Position numbers and translations under genes: made by a program. Below, piece after piece: positions 20,904 through 28,895 of a DNA stretch of 34,413 nt (positions within the stretch are counted from its first letter, which is position 1; each line of letters begins with the position of its first letter). The DNA comes from a virus, in the IMG/VR virus record IMGVR_UViG_3300044712_000953, positions 1 through 34,413 of that record, one strand, 5' to 3'. The notes below the pieces were generated by a model. The model had not been told where the DNA came from. It searched no databases and saw only the letters and a list, made by a program, of their open reading frames with translations.

Positions 20904-21296
20904 TTATTGTGCTCCTTCAAATGGTTTAAACAATGCGTCTAGGGCGTCGCCTGCGGGTTTGTTTCCTTCGGGTCCTGCTTTTGGTGTGGCTGCTGGGCTG
21001 CGCTTTTCGGGTGGGGTGGCTTCTAGTTGGGCTTTGCGGATGGCGGTGATTAGGTCGGATTGGTGGATTACGGGGTCTTGTTCTAAGCCGAATCCTTTGC
21101 GGAGGGCTTGTTCCATTTCGACTTCTTTTGATTTTAGGAGGTCGTCGATTTTTTTGTCCATGTTGAGTTCTAAGGCTTTGATTTTGGCTTCGAGTACGTC
21201 TTTGATTACGGCTTCGATGCGTTGGGTTAGGTTTAGGGCTTCGGTTTCTGCTTTTATTTCGGCTGTTGGGAGGGGTTGTTTAGAGGGTTCACTCAT
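20904..21296 (-). CDS. Scaffold-like protein, 130 aa
   Basis: A highly charged protein with a central coiled coil (LTQRIEAVIKDVLEAKIKAL, ELNMDKKIDDLLKSKEVEME) and a Pro/Ala/Gly-rich tail ending in DALDALFKPFEGAQ. A coiled coil plus a short C-terminal capsid-binding end, directly upstream of the capsid gene and downstream of the protease, is the usual layout of a scaffold. GGAAG precedes the ATG, overlapping a CCAAAA-A-TTTTGG palindrome at 21309-21321. Confidence 0.7.
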   Translation of the reverse strand: MSEPSKQPLPTAEIKAETEALNLTQRIEAVIKDVLEAKIKALELNMDKKIDDLLKSKEVEMEQALRKGFGLEQDPVIHQSDLITAIRKAQLEATPPEKRSPAATPKAGPEGNKPAGDALDALFKPFEGAQ

Positions 21297-21332
21297 TGTT
21301 TTTTGCTTCCAAAATTTTTGGTGTGTTGGTGA

Positions 21333-21360
21333 TGCCTCACGGACTGTTGGGTCAGAGGCA
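21333..21360 (-). promoter_or_regulatory. Intergenic hairpin before the scaffold-capsid unit
   Basis: TGCCTC at 21333-21338 pairs with GAGGCA at 21355-21360, and an inner GAC/GTC pair is possible. It lies in the 76-base gap between the free YkgJ-like gene and the scaffold gene, with an AT-rich, TATA-like stretch around 21368-21380. It could mark a separate start, a processing site or an attenuator for the capsid message. Confidence 0.4.
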
Positions 21361-21372
21361 ATGACTAGGAGT

Positions 21373-21663
21373 TTATTTTAGTTTGGTTAGGATTACTTTT
21401 TTATCCATCCACGGATCAACTACGCATCCCTTCTCATCTACAAACTGAATACAACATTTGTCTTGCACTCTTTCTAGATCCATTGGGCTGCGGGGGTAAG
21501 CGGCGCATTCCTTGGGAAAATTCTGTTTGCCGTGGATGAGGCAGTGTCCGCCGGGTCGGGTTACGCTGTACATTTCACAGAGGTGAAACCGTTTAAGACG
21601 TGGACTGTAGACGTAGCAGCATGCGCCGCAGTTGTTGCAGTTGCCGACTTTGGTGTAAGCCAT
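21373..21663 (-). CDS. YkgJ-like cysteine cluster protein, 96 aa
   Basis: The pattern CNNCGACCYVYS (residues 9-20) then LCEMY, GGHCLIHGKQNFPKECAAYP matches the zinc- or iron-chelating YkgJ family, which has a CxxCxxCC start and a CxxH...P.xCxxxP end. Two further cysteines (DKCCIQF) follow. It directly follows the prohead protease gene (TAATG overlap), and that protease ends in a similar domain. Metal binding is likely; the role in capsid assembly is unknown. Confidence 0.7.
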   Translation of the reverse strand: MAYTKVGNCNNCGACCYVYSPRLKRFHLCEMYSVTRPGGHCLIHGKQNFPKECAAYPRSPMDLERVQDKCCIQFVDEKGCVVDPWMDKKVILTKLK

Positions 21664-22727
21664 TAGTGTTTCACTGTCTTGTTAAAGCCGTGTTCTGCGA
21701 AAATGGCTTCGTCACTTTTTACGGTGTTTAGGGTAGGGGTTTTCTCTTCAGTTTGTGCCTTTGTTTTTGCGGCTTCTAAACCCTTAAGGAGACTGCATTT
21801 TGCTTTAGCGATAAAGGGCGATTCACGCTGCGGATAAACTCTGCAACTCTCAGGGCGATTAAGCCAACTGCCGCACCGCTTAGTTTCCTGATCGAAGGAT
21901 TTACAGACCGCTGGGTATTTGACGTAGAAGCCTTTTTCGGCTGCTTTAGTTTCTAACCCGTGGGCTTCGAAATATGTCTTATCCACGGTCTCAGGGTAGT
22001 ATTGAGATACAAAAGTGCAGCATGCGCCGCCACATACTTCAGTGTCGCAGTCGCATTTTGCGGCTTTGCTTAGGACTTCGACGTTGCGTGTGCGGGGGTT
22101 ACGGGGTAGCATTCTGCCTTTAGTGGTTAATGTTATTGCGGTGTATTCTGCATCTAAGATACGGTGCGAATTAGTTGGGTCACGTTCAAGGGGGATGACG
22201 TTTACGCTGTACCCGTTAAAGTGCCCCGCCTTAGCTTCTGCGCGTATCCACTCTGTAGTTTTTGAGCCGTCGTCCGGGCGAATTTCACTAATAAAATATG
22301 TGCCAGCCTCGTGTACATGGGTGAACTGTTCTACGCCTGCTTTAGTAGTGAATTTTAGTTGGGGCTGGGCTGCCTTGACTTCAACTAAGGGGCCTTTGGC
22401 GTGGTCGAGGGTGATTAATTGGTATTCGGGTTTCTGGTTAAAGAAGCGTGTTAACGCTTTTACTTGGGCTTCGGTGGTTAGGATGTCGCCGTCGTCGTCT
22501 TCTATTTCCCACTGCGCATTCCCGCCTAGTACGATGCGGGTTTCGTCGGCTTTAGTTAAGACTTCCAATACGATTGGGGATGCTTTTAGGAGTGCGCCCT
22601 TCATTGCGCGTTCCCGTATCTGCTCACAGATTTTATTGCAGTCCTCGGCACTATGGCCTAGCTTCTTCATTTCTAAAGAGCAGGCGTTCATGGACTCAAA
22701 ACGGCTGAAAGCTAAATCTTCACTCAA
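21663..22727 (-). CDS. Prohead protease (XkdF-like) fused to a YkgJ-like domain
   Basis: A 354-residue protein from a TTG at 22727 with GAGGAA upstream. Residues 50-210 match phage prohead serine proteases: VLGGNAQWEIEDDDGDILTT, LDHAKGPLVEVK with His109, and HFNGYSVNVIPLERD with Ser174, followed by AEYTAITLTTKGRM. Residues 225-311 form a YkgJ-like cysteine cluster, with CDCDTEVCGGACC, VCKSFDQETKRCGSWLNRPE and SCRVYP. The tail is Lys/Thr-rich. The protease would process scaffold and capsid. The added metal domain is unusual and is also found as a free protein in the next gene. The catalytic assignments are by pattern. Confidence 0.75.
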   Translation of the reverse strand: MSEDLAFSRFESMNACSLEMKKLGHSAEDCNKICEQIRERAMKGALLKASPIVLEVLTKADETRIVLGGNAQWEIEDDDGDILTTEAQVKALTRFFNQKPEYQLITLDHAKGPLVEVKAAQPQLKFTTKAGVEQFTHVHEAGTYFISEIRPDDGSKTTEWIRAEAKAGHFNGYSVNVIPLERDPTNSHRILDAEYTAITLTTKGRMLPRNPRTRNVEVLSKAAKCDCDTEVCGGACCTFVSQYYPETVDKTYFEAHGLETKAAEKGFYVKYPAVCKSFDQETKRCGSWLNRPESCRVYPQRESPFIAKAKCSLLKGLEAAKTKAQTEEKTPTLNTVKSDEAIFAEHGFNKTVKH

Positions 22728-22729
22728 AT

Positions 22730-23050
22730 TTATTCCTCTTCTAACTCTAAATCGGTTACTGTAACAGGAAAAACACGCACCATAAAACAGACACAGTGAG
22801 GATGAACATGCGCATAAATGAAAGACTCATTCACAACCTCATGATATGGGAAGCTGCTGCGGAGTTCGTCGCCGCTGTAAACGTCGAGGTTGTAGCTGTG
22901 GCAGTCGCTGCACATGTTTTGTGATTCTGATTCGTAGTATTGCCAGTTGTCGTTTGTGCTGTAGAAGGTTACGCCGCGGATTTCTTTGGGTATGCGTTGT
23001 TTGGCTTTTTCTACGGCTTTAACGGCTTGTACTGCTTCTAGTATGCTCAT
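22730..23050 (-). CDS. Minor head (Mu F/SPP1 gp7-like) protein, short
   Basis: A 106-residue protein with CSDCHSY (about 47-53) and HVHPHCVCFMVRVFP near 80-94. CxxC followed by HPxCxC is the signature at the end of head morphogenesis proteins. The usual N-terminal helical domain is missing, so it is a minimal form. It sits just before the prohead protease, the usual place. The ATG overlaps the stop of the DUF2341-LamG gene (ATGA). Confidence 0.65.
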   Translation of the reverse strand: MSILEAVQAVKAVEKAKQRIPKEIRGVTFYSTNDNWQYYESESQNMCSDCHSYNLDVYSGDELRSSFPYHEVVNESFIYAHVHPHCVCFMVRVFPVTVTDLELEEE

Positions 23051-24774
23051 GCTGGTACATCCCTGTTTTTGGCTATGTAATAATTTAAGATAGCTCTTGC
23101 TTTTTTGCGGCTAAGTTGTTTGGGGAGGGGGCGGGCTTTAATTCTTAAGCCAATCGGTGAAGCATCATAGATGGGTTTGGGGTAATAGACTTGTTCGGGT
23201 TCCCAGCTTCCATGAGTAGGGTTAGTGGTGGATGCGATTTTGCGGGGGCATATGCTGCCAGTCAACAAACCAGAATCAGGATAAATAGATGTGTCGTTTA
23301 ATGTTGTAATTTGGTCTGTTGTTAATAATTCAGTTGTTATAAAAATGTTAGATAAAATCATTTGTGTATCTGCGGTAGAGAGATATTTACCGATTAAAAG
23401 TGCCGCTGTTGAACCAATATCAGATTCAGCCGTAATATTTACAGGTGAACCCGCGGAGGTATTTTTATAAACAATAGCGTTACCATTTCTATTAGCAACC
23501 ACACAACCATTATTCCATGCGTTTAACGTGAATCCTGTAGCTGTAGCAGATGTAGGGGTAGCGTCATTATTGTTACAGTCAAAACGGTTACTTGAACGAT
23601 AAACATATCCGTAATTGCCTGCGTGAGCGCCTCCGCCTTTACTTATAATTGCCCATGTGCCGCCTGCGGCTAAGATTTTTATTTTAACAAATATAGAAAA
23701 GTTTGTTGTTGTTAATTTTAAAACAGTTGCATTAGCTACAGATATGAAGTCGCCTAATCCGTTGAATTGTCTCGCATTTTTTCCTGTGAATGGCCCTGCT
23801 ACTATAGTGGTGCCTGTAGCTGCGCCATTATTCCCGTAACCAGAAGAATCCTCCGCTATTACGCCAACATCTATAACTGCACGGTCTACTGTCCATACAG
23901 TACCTTGTTGATTAACTCCACCATTATCATATCGATACGCGATAATAGCAGCTAGATTGATTGTTCCTCCGAGACTAAAGGCAGAAAACGGAATACTAAA
24001 AGTTTGTCTCCCTACAAAATTATCGATTATTGAATAACGAGCATAATTAGCCCACGTATTATCAGAGGTATAAAGTACACGGAAGATTTTTCCTGTGTTG
24101 TTACCATCTAGAGTTATTCTTATTCGGCTCCCCAATGAACTCCAGTTTTGGGCGGCAAAGGTTTTAATTGCTGTCCACCAGGCGTCGCCCGTTACAGTAA
24201 TCTGAAGTTTATTAGTTCCCGTTACTGGTGCAGTTGTTACGTTTGCTAATGTACATGAGAATGGAGTAAATGCCGCTGCTTGGTTATCATCCACTATAAC
24301 TGTGGGATTAACTTCTGCGTCGGCTTCTTCCATTTTCCAAGCCCCCACCACACCCCCAATAGGAGCCGCAACAAACGTATCAGCCGCACTAGACGCATCA
24401 ACCGCGCCAGCATCGCCAAACGCGCCATAATAAATATCCAGTACGCCATCGCCTGCGGCTAGGTCGCTTTGAATCTCAACAACCCATTCTGATTGTACAC
24501 CTGCGATGGTAGATGCGGGAATACGGAAGAAATCATACTTAGTTGAGCCACAGTAAAAACGGAAGTCATAGAAGTCGGGTCTGCACTCGTTAGGTTTAAT
24601 ATAGAATAAACTGCCTTGTATGCCTGTCTGGTGGGTGTAGCTGCCGTTTGCGCCGTCGCCTACGATGCATTTAATGGGGTACTGATAGTTAGCGAGGGCT
24701 GCGCTGTGTACGCCTGCGGTGATGTGGAGGCGTTTATGTGTTTTCCACTCGGTACCCGGACCAGAACCAGACAT
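23047..24774 (-). CDS. DUF2341-LamG adhesin-like virion protein
   Basis: A 575-residue protein. Residues of about 8-140 match DUF2341: WKTHKRLHITAGVHSAALAN, YDFRFYCGSTKYDFFRIPAS, DGVLDIYYGAFGDAG, a domain of archaeal surface proteins. Residues of about 165-300 look like a jelly-roll (WWTAIKTFAAQNWSSLGSRI). Residues of about 335-500 match a LamG/concanavalin domain (ARQFNGLGDFISV, FSIFVKIKIL, GKYLSTADTQMILSNIFITT). It is probably a receptor-binding or fibre protein for host-surface glycans. Its place between portal and protease genes is atypical. Confidence 0.8.
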   Translation of the reverse strand: MSGSGPGTEWKTHKRLHITAGVHSAALANYQYPIKCIVGDGANGSYTHQTGIQGSLFYIKPNECRPDFYDFRFYCGSTKYDFFRIPASTIAGVQSEWVVEIQSDLAAGDGVLDIYYGAFGDAGAVDASSAADTFVAAPIGGVVGAWKMEEADAEVNPTVIVDDNQAAAFTPFSCTLANVTTAPVTGTNKLQITVTGDAWWTAIKTFAAQNWSSLGSRIRITLDGNNTGKIFRVLYTSDNTWANYARYSIIDNFVGRQTFSIPFSAFSLGGTINLAAIIAYRYDNGGVNQQGTVWTVDRAVIDVGVIAEDSSGYGNNGAATGTTIVAGPFTGKNARQFNGLGDFISVANATVLKLTTTNFSIFVKIKILAAGGTWAIISKGGGAHAGNYGYVYRSSNRFDCNNNDATPTSATATGFTLNAWNNGCVVANRNGNAIVYKNTSAGSPVNITAESDIGSTAALLIGKYLSTADTQMILSNIFITTELLTTDQITTLNDTSIYPDSGLLTGSICPRKIASTTNPTHGSWEPEQVYYPKPIYDASPIGLRIKARPLPKQLSRKKARAILNYYIAKNRDVPA

Positions 24775-24783
24775 AGAAAAATC

Positions 24784-25161
24784 TTACTCTCCATAATACA
24801 ATGTGTCGTCTAGGGCTTCGCGTAGTTGCTTTGCCGCTTCTGTTTCAGCCATGTTCTTTTGGCGTGTCTCAGTGATTAACTCTTGTACAGAGCTATTTAG
24901 TTCAGTAACAGAGAATGTTAACTTAGATAGTAAACTTAGGATGTTGCCTATTTGAGGCAATGACTCCATAGAAGCCGCCGCCTTCTCTAAAGCTACACGG
25001 GTATTTTCGATTTGCCGCGTGGTTTCCTGCGCTGCCTGATTGGCTTTTTGGGCTACGGTTAGGATTTCTTCGGGTTTAGCTTCCGCAACCGCCTTAACAG
25101 ATGCTTCGCTTGATTTCTTTTCTTGGGCTAAGGCTTCTTTACCCTTGTTGTAGATTCCCAT
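24784..25161 (-). CDS. Coiled-coil virion protein, 125 aa
   Basis: The product is an alanine-rich, charged helix throughout (EILTVAQKANQAAQETTRQI, ENTRVALEKAAASMESLPQI) with a second helical part (KLTFSVTELNSSVQELITET). It probably trimerises as a fibre shaft or adaptor for the adjacent adhesin. No family was recognised. Confidence 0.6.
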   Translation of the reverse strand: MGIYNKGKEALAQEKKSSEASVKAVAEAKPEEILTVAQKANQAAQETTRQIENTRVALEKAAASMESLPQIGNILSLLSKLTFSVTELNSSVQELITETRQKNMAETEAAKQLREALDDTLYYGE

Positions 25162-25167
25162 ACTGTT

Positions 25168-25362
25168 TTATTCCTCGATTTTGGGTTTGCGTTTACGGGT
25201 CGGTTTCTCTTCAACTGAGTCAAAAACAACAGTGGGAGCCATAATTGCGGCGACTACGGGTTCGGGGTAATGCTCTAAGTAGTCCTGCATAAACGCGTCA
25301 AACTCGCGGGGTTTAGTAGATATAAAAGCCTCTAAGATTTCTAGTCTTTTCTCTGGATTCAT
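25168..25362 (-). CDS. Small protein with basic C-terminus, 64 aa
   Basis: Helical front (PEKRLEILEAFISTKPREFD, AFMQDYLEHYPEPVVAAI) and a basic tail (KPTRKRKPKIEE). CAGGAG precedes the ATG. It lies in the spike region of the late operon. Function unknown. Confidence 0.6.
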   Translation of the reverse strand: MNPEKRLEILEAFISTKPREFDAFMQDYLEHYPEPVVAAIMAPTVVFDSVEEKPTRKRKPKIEE

Positions 25363-25376
25363 AGTTTATTCTCCTG

Positions 25377-25496
25377 TTAATCGTACGGATTCCTTTTTTC
25401 AGGTACGCCTGAAAGTTTACGTTGCTCCTGGCATTCTTTTGATAGCCAGCTTTGTTCTTCGCCTTGTACAACTTGCTTTTTTATGATAAACTTCAT
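25377..25496 (-). CDS. Basic microprotein, 39 aa
   Basis: The product (KFIIKKQVVQGEEQSWLSKE then CQEQRKLSGVPEKRNPYD) overlaps the upstream stop by ATGA and fills the gap to the next gene. The overlap and lack of any other gene in this gap support it. Function unknown. Confidence 0.5.
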   Translation of the reverse strand: MKFIIKKQVVQGEEQSWLSKECQEQRKLSGVPEKRNPYD

Positions 25497-25678
25497 GGCT
25501 GTACACGCCCACGCACCTTAGCGTCGCGGAAAGATTTCTTGAACCATTCACCATCACGGTTATTTCCAAACACCAGCCGCCCGGTGCCTCTGTTATCGAC
25601 AGCGTCAGCACAGTGGAAGATAGCGGGGTCAAAAATGTGGGGGTCAAAAACGATAACGTCATAGAAGTCTTCAACCAT
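25493..25678 (-). CDS. Unknown 61-residue protein
   Basis: The ATG at 25678 follows a TTG one codon earlier. The protein has DFYDVIVFDPHIFDPAIFHC then RGTGRLVFGNNRDGEWFKKS, a compact mixed fold. An opposite-phase frame on the same strand covers nearly the same bases, but this one links to its neighbours by overlaps. No family was recognised. Confidence 0.55.
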   Translation of the reverse strand: MVEDFYDVIVFDPHIFDPAIFHCADAVDNRGTGRLVFGNNRDGEWFKKSFRDAKVRGRVQP

Positions 25679-25690
25679 CAAGAACCCGCC

Positions 25691-27277
25691 TTAAGGTGTG
25701 TATCCTTTAGTGTTAATAGCCGTAACAGATACTTCTGTGTATGCTCCGTCGAACCATGCGCCCGTCACATAGTTGCCTGTAACGCCTGCATTCTCATAGA
25801 ATGTGTTGCCGCCTGTGGTTTCAAAGTGGCCTCCGTTGATTATGCAGTCATCCGCAAATAAGGCGATGCCGCTGAATGCACCTGTAGCTTTGCCGTCACA
25901 GTCGGTGATTGTGGTGCCGTCTACTTCAATACGGATCGCATCTTGACCTGAGGATATGCTGTTGCCGCGTAGTTTACATTTAGAACTAGTTACGGTGTTT
26001 CCGTTTGCGATGATTAATCCTTTCCATGTTGCACCGTAGATTGTGTTGTCATAGATTTTTAGGTCGGCTACGCCGTAGCATTTCACGTTATCACTGACGC
26101 CAGAACCGTTTATGTCGTTGTCTGCTATTTTCACGCGGGTTATTGCGCCCGTCATGGCGGCGTCACTACGACCTATAGCAATAGAACTGTAGCTGCCAGC
26201 GTCTAAGTCGGAGGTAGCAATATCGTTGCCAACTATTTCCACACCGTCTATGGGGTTAGTTACTGGATCCGCATAGCTGTTGTCTACTGTGATAGCGTCG
26301 TATTGGCTGTTGCGGAATCTGTTGTATAAGATTTTTAGGTTGCGTACGCCGTAGCCGCTATTATCTACTGCCAAGTTAGTCCAGCTACAGGTATCTAGGT
26401 GGTTAAATGCGATTATGCCGCCGTAGGCGCAGCTTTTAATGTTAATGTTGTTGCCACCGTTCGAGGTAATTGTGTTATTTAAGATAAATAGTTCTTCTGT
26501 GTTGGATTCTATGCCGTTGCCGCCGTTAGTGGATATGTCGCAGCCTTCAACGGTTACTTTACCCGCAATGTACATACCGTCATTATCTGCGCCTGAAACA
26601 TTACAGTCATGGAAGTGCCCGTAACCTATCTTTAATAGGTCAATAGCTATAGTTGCAAAAGTGATGTTGAAGGGGCTATCATAATAGAAGTCTATAACCA
26701 TATTATCAAAGGCACGTTTAGCAGTTATGCGTTCTGCATAGGCGTTTTTGCAGCCTGTAAACTGTAGCACATTCGCTTCTGAGACTCCGAAACCGTAAAC
26801 GTATAAATCGGTGCGTCCATCCAAAATTAAGTCATGCACATACACATTGTTGCAGCCGTTAAATACCAGGATTTTGTTTGCGGAGCCTGCTTGTATAGTT
26901 GCGCCTTTTAATCCGCAGACTTCAATGTTTACGTCTGTGTCGTAGGCTTCATCTAAACCGACGTTTACCCATGTGTGGGTGGCTTTGTTATCTACTACGA
27001 TTTTGCCGCCTCCCGCCGCAGCTGCTGCTGTTAAGGCTTGGTTTGCTACGGTGGATTGGTTCGCGCTTGTATCTGTGTAGACTACTTTGCCTGTAACGCC
27101 GTTTATAGCTTCGTAAACTGTTGCGTCTGATGGTTTAAATCTTAGGAAAAAGTTTAGGGGGTGTTGGTGGCTGGGGGTTTCTCCGTTTACGTGGTTTTTG
27201 TTTAGGTTCCACTGTGTTGCGGATACGTCGTATGCGGCGTTGTTGGTTTTGGATGTTGCGGTTAAATCGTAGGACAT
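25691..27277 (-). CDS. Right-handed beta-helix tail spike-like protein
   Basis: A 528-residue protein whose residues of about 85-480 show repeating short strands and Asn-rich turns typical of a right-handed parallel beta-helix: HDLILDGRTDLYVYGFGVSE, GHFHDCNVSGADNDGMYIAG, LFILNNTITSNGGNNINIKS. The first 80 residues look like an attachment domain (VIPLACE is not present; WNLNKNHVNGETPSHQHPLN is). Such folds are common in phage spikes that bind or cut glycans. No catalytic cluster can be placed with confidence. AAGGAGCATTAAC precedes the ATG. Confidence 0.8.
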   Translation of the reverse strand: MSYDLTATSKTNNAAYDVSATQWNLNKNHVNGETPSHQHPLNFFLRFKPSDATVYEAINGVTGKVVYTDTSANQSTVANQALTAAAAAGGGKIVVDNKATHTWVNVGLDEAYDTDVNIEVCGLKGATIQAGSANKILVFNGCNNVYVHDLILDGRTDLYVYGFGVSEANVLQFTGCKNAYAERITAKRAFDNMVIDFYYDSPFNITFATIAIDLLKIGYGHFHDCNVSGADNDGMYIAGKVTVEGCDISTNGGNGIESNTEELFILNNTITSNGGNNINIKSCAYGGIIAFNHLDTCSWTNLAVDNSGYGVRNLKILYNRFRNSQYDAITVDNSYADPVTNPIDGVEIVGNDIATSDLDAGSYSSIAIGRSDAAMTGAITRVKIADNDINGSGVSDNVKCYGVADLKIYDNTIYGATWKGLIIANGNTVTSSKCKLRGNSISSGQDAIRIEVDGTTITDCDGKATGAFSGIALFADDCIINGGHFETTGGNTFYENAGVTGNYVTGAWFDGAYTEVSVTAINTKGYTP

Positions 27278-27278
27278 G

Positions 27279-28895
27279 TTAATGCTCCTTGTGGGTTGGT
27301 TGCTCTATTACTATCCATTGTTTGCTGCCTTTTTCTGTGGCGAACACGTTTTCTTTTTTGATGGGTTCTTTTCCGTTGAAAGCGGTATCTTTTTGCTCTG
27401 CATCTTTTGGCGCTAACTCTGCCTGCTTCTGCATAGTCTCCATAGCCCGTTTTTGCTTCTCTTCTAAGGTTTCGGGTTTGCCGCTGATCTTAACTTCCTG
27501 TTCATCCGTTAATTCTGCGTCCATGCCAAGATTGATAGCGGTTTGGATAACAGTTAATTTTGATTGTAGGATAGCCATGTCTTGGGCTTCGTCTTTTTCT
27601 TCCACAGGATTAAAGTCGTATATCCAATCTGTAACCCCAAGCGCCTGCACAACTACATTGTTAAAAGGGTCTGTCCATTGGTGCTGGTAATACTCGGTGG
27701 TGTTGTTGTTGATGTCAAGTTTCATGCGCGGATTCTGCCCTGTGGTGCCTGGTTGGCTTTGTCCTGCGGCTACGTCCTGCACGTTATAAACGGCGCATAA
27801 GGCTTCTTTCCATAGGTTCCACCAGATGCTGCTCTGCATTTTTTCGGGGTCAGGCATCGCATCAATGGATTTTAAGTCTTTCTCTACTCCTAAGCCGAGA
27901 GTGTTAAGTTTGCGAGTAATCCAGCGCCCTAGTTTAGCGTCATATTCGGGTTTATTCTGCTGTGACTTCGCCGCCTGCATTATGTCGTTAACTTTATCCT
28001 GAGGCACCCCAACAAACGCGAGGATTTTGGCGAGTTTACCATCTGTGTAGGTGTCTAGGTTGAATTGGTCCATTGCAGCTAGGCTAAAAAGTAATCTTAA
28101 TGCGGTTATTGTGCGAGCTACGCCGTATCTGCGGGGTAAGTCGGGGTCGAGGCATCCATGCAGCATCTCATCCGCCGCCCATCTGCCCTGCACAGTTCCA
28201 TCCTTATAGATATAAGCTGTCTGCTTAAGTTCTATGTTGCCACAATGTCTGCATGATGCGCCTGCGGGATAATATTCCTCAGGATACAGCTTAGTGCATG
28301 AAGGGCAGAAATATTCATCATTGCCAAGGTTATCATGGCTGTCAACGCATATCCGTATTTTTGTGGCGTCTTCCACATAGATAGCGAAAGGTGTTAAGGC
28401 TGTGGGCTTGTTCTTTTGTATGCTAATATACCAATCGCTACAGGATAGCATGTAGCGGTAACTGGAAATTTGTATTGCGCCTATCTCGTCACTCTTGTTC
28501 GGCTGCTCTATGAATGCATCTAAGATTTGTTTCTGCTCAATACTTGGCTTGTCTGTTTCTACTTTGCAGTCGGGGCACTTCTCTTTATCGGTCTTAAACT
28601 CTGTGCCGCATTTGGGGCACTTACGCATCCATCTGGGTTTTACTATGCCTTTGTTGCGTACGCACTCTTTTATGATAGCTTCGTGTACAGTGCGGAGTTC
28701 TAAGCTGTCCTTTGTAGCAAGCTCGTATAGTAGGCTGTAATCGTAGGGTAAATCCAGAATCTGATAAGTACCTTGGGGATAGAGTTGGCTGCGGCGTTGA
28801 TCATCCAATATTTCTTTGTAGCTGTCTACTGGTTTAGCTTTCGCTGTGAATACGTTTCTGAAACGCTGAATTAAAGATTGATTGTTTGTCACCAT
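27279..28895 (-). CDS. Portal protein with two zinc ribbons
   Basis: A 538-residue protein from the ATG at 28895, which overlaps the terminase stop. The N-terminal region with YDYSLLYELATKDSLELRTV and SSYRYMLSCSDWYISIQKNK, the LHGCLDPDLPRRYGVARTIT segment and the long helix LRLLFSLAAMDQFNLDTYTD match HK97-type portals, as does the C-terminal charged helical region. Two CxxC pairs each form a zinc ribbon: C93/C96/C107/C110 and C197/C200/C215/C218. Most portals of bacterial phages lack these. It forms the DNA entry ring and binds terminase. Confidence 0.82.
   Translation of the reverse strand: MVTNNQSLIQRFRNVFTAKAKPVDSYKEILDDQRRSQLYPQGTYQILDLPYDYSLLYELATKDSLELRTVHEAIIKECVRNKGIVKPRWMRKCPKCGTEFKTDKEKCPDCKVETDKPSIEQKQILDAFIEQPNKSDEIGAIQISSYRYMLSCSDWYISIQKNKPTALTPFAIYVEDATKIRICVDSHDNLGNDEYFCPSCTKLYPEEYYPAGASCRHCGNIELKQTAYIYKDGTVQGRWAADEMLHGCLDPDLPRRYGVARTITALRLLFSLAAMDQFNLDTYTDGKLAKILAFVGVPQDKVNDIMQAAKSQQNKPEYDAKLGRWITRKLNTLGLGVEKDLKSIDAMPDPEKMQSSIWWNLWKEALCAVYNVQDVAAGQSQPGTTGQNPRMKLDINNNTTEYYQHQWTDPFNNVVVQALGVTDWIYDFNPVEEKDEAQDMAILQSKLTVIQTAINLGMDAELTDEQEVKISGKPETLEEKQKRAMETMQKQAELAPKDAEQKDTAFNGKEPIKKENVFATEKGSKQWIVIEQPTHKEH

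Noticed and set aside
25417-25674. 85-codon minus-strand frame overlapping the 61-residue gene
   Set aside because: It does not link to neighbours by overlap, and the pair 25493-25678 and 25377-25496 tiles the gap with ATGA overlaps instead.
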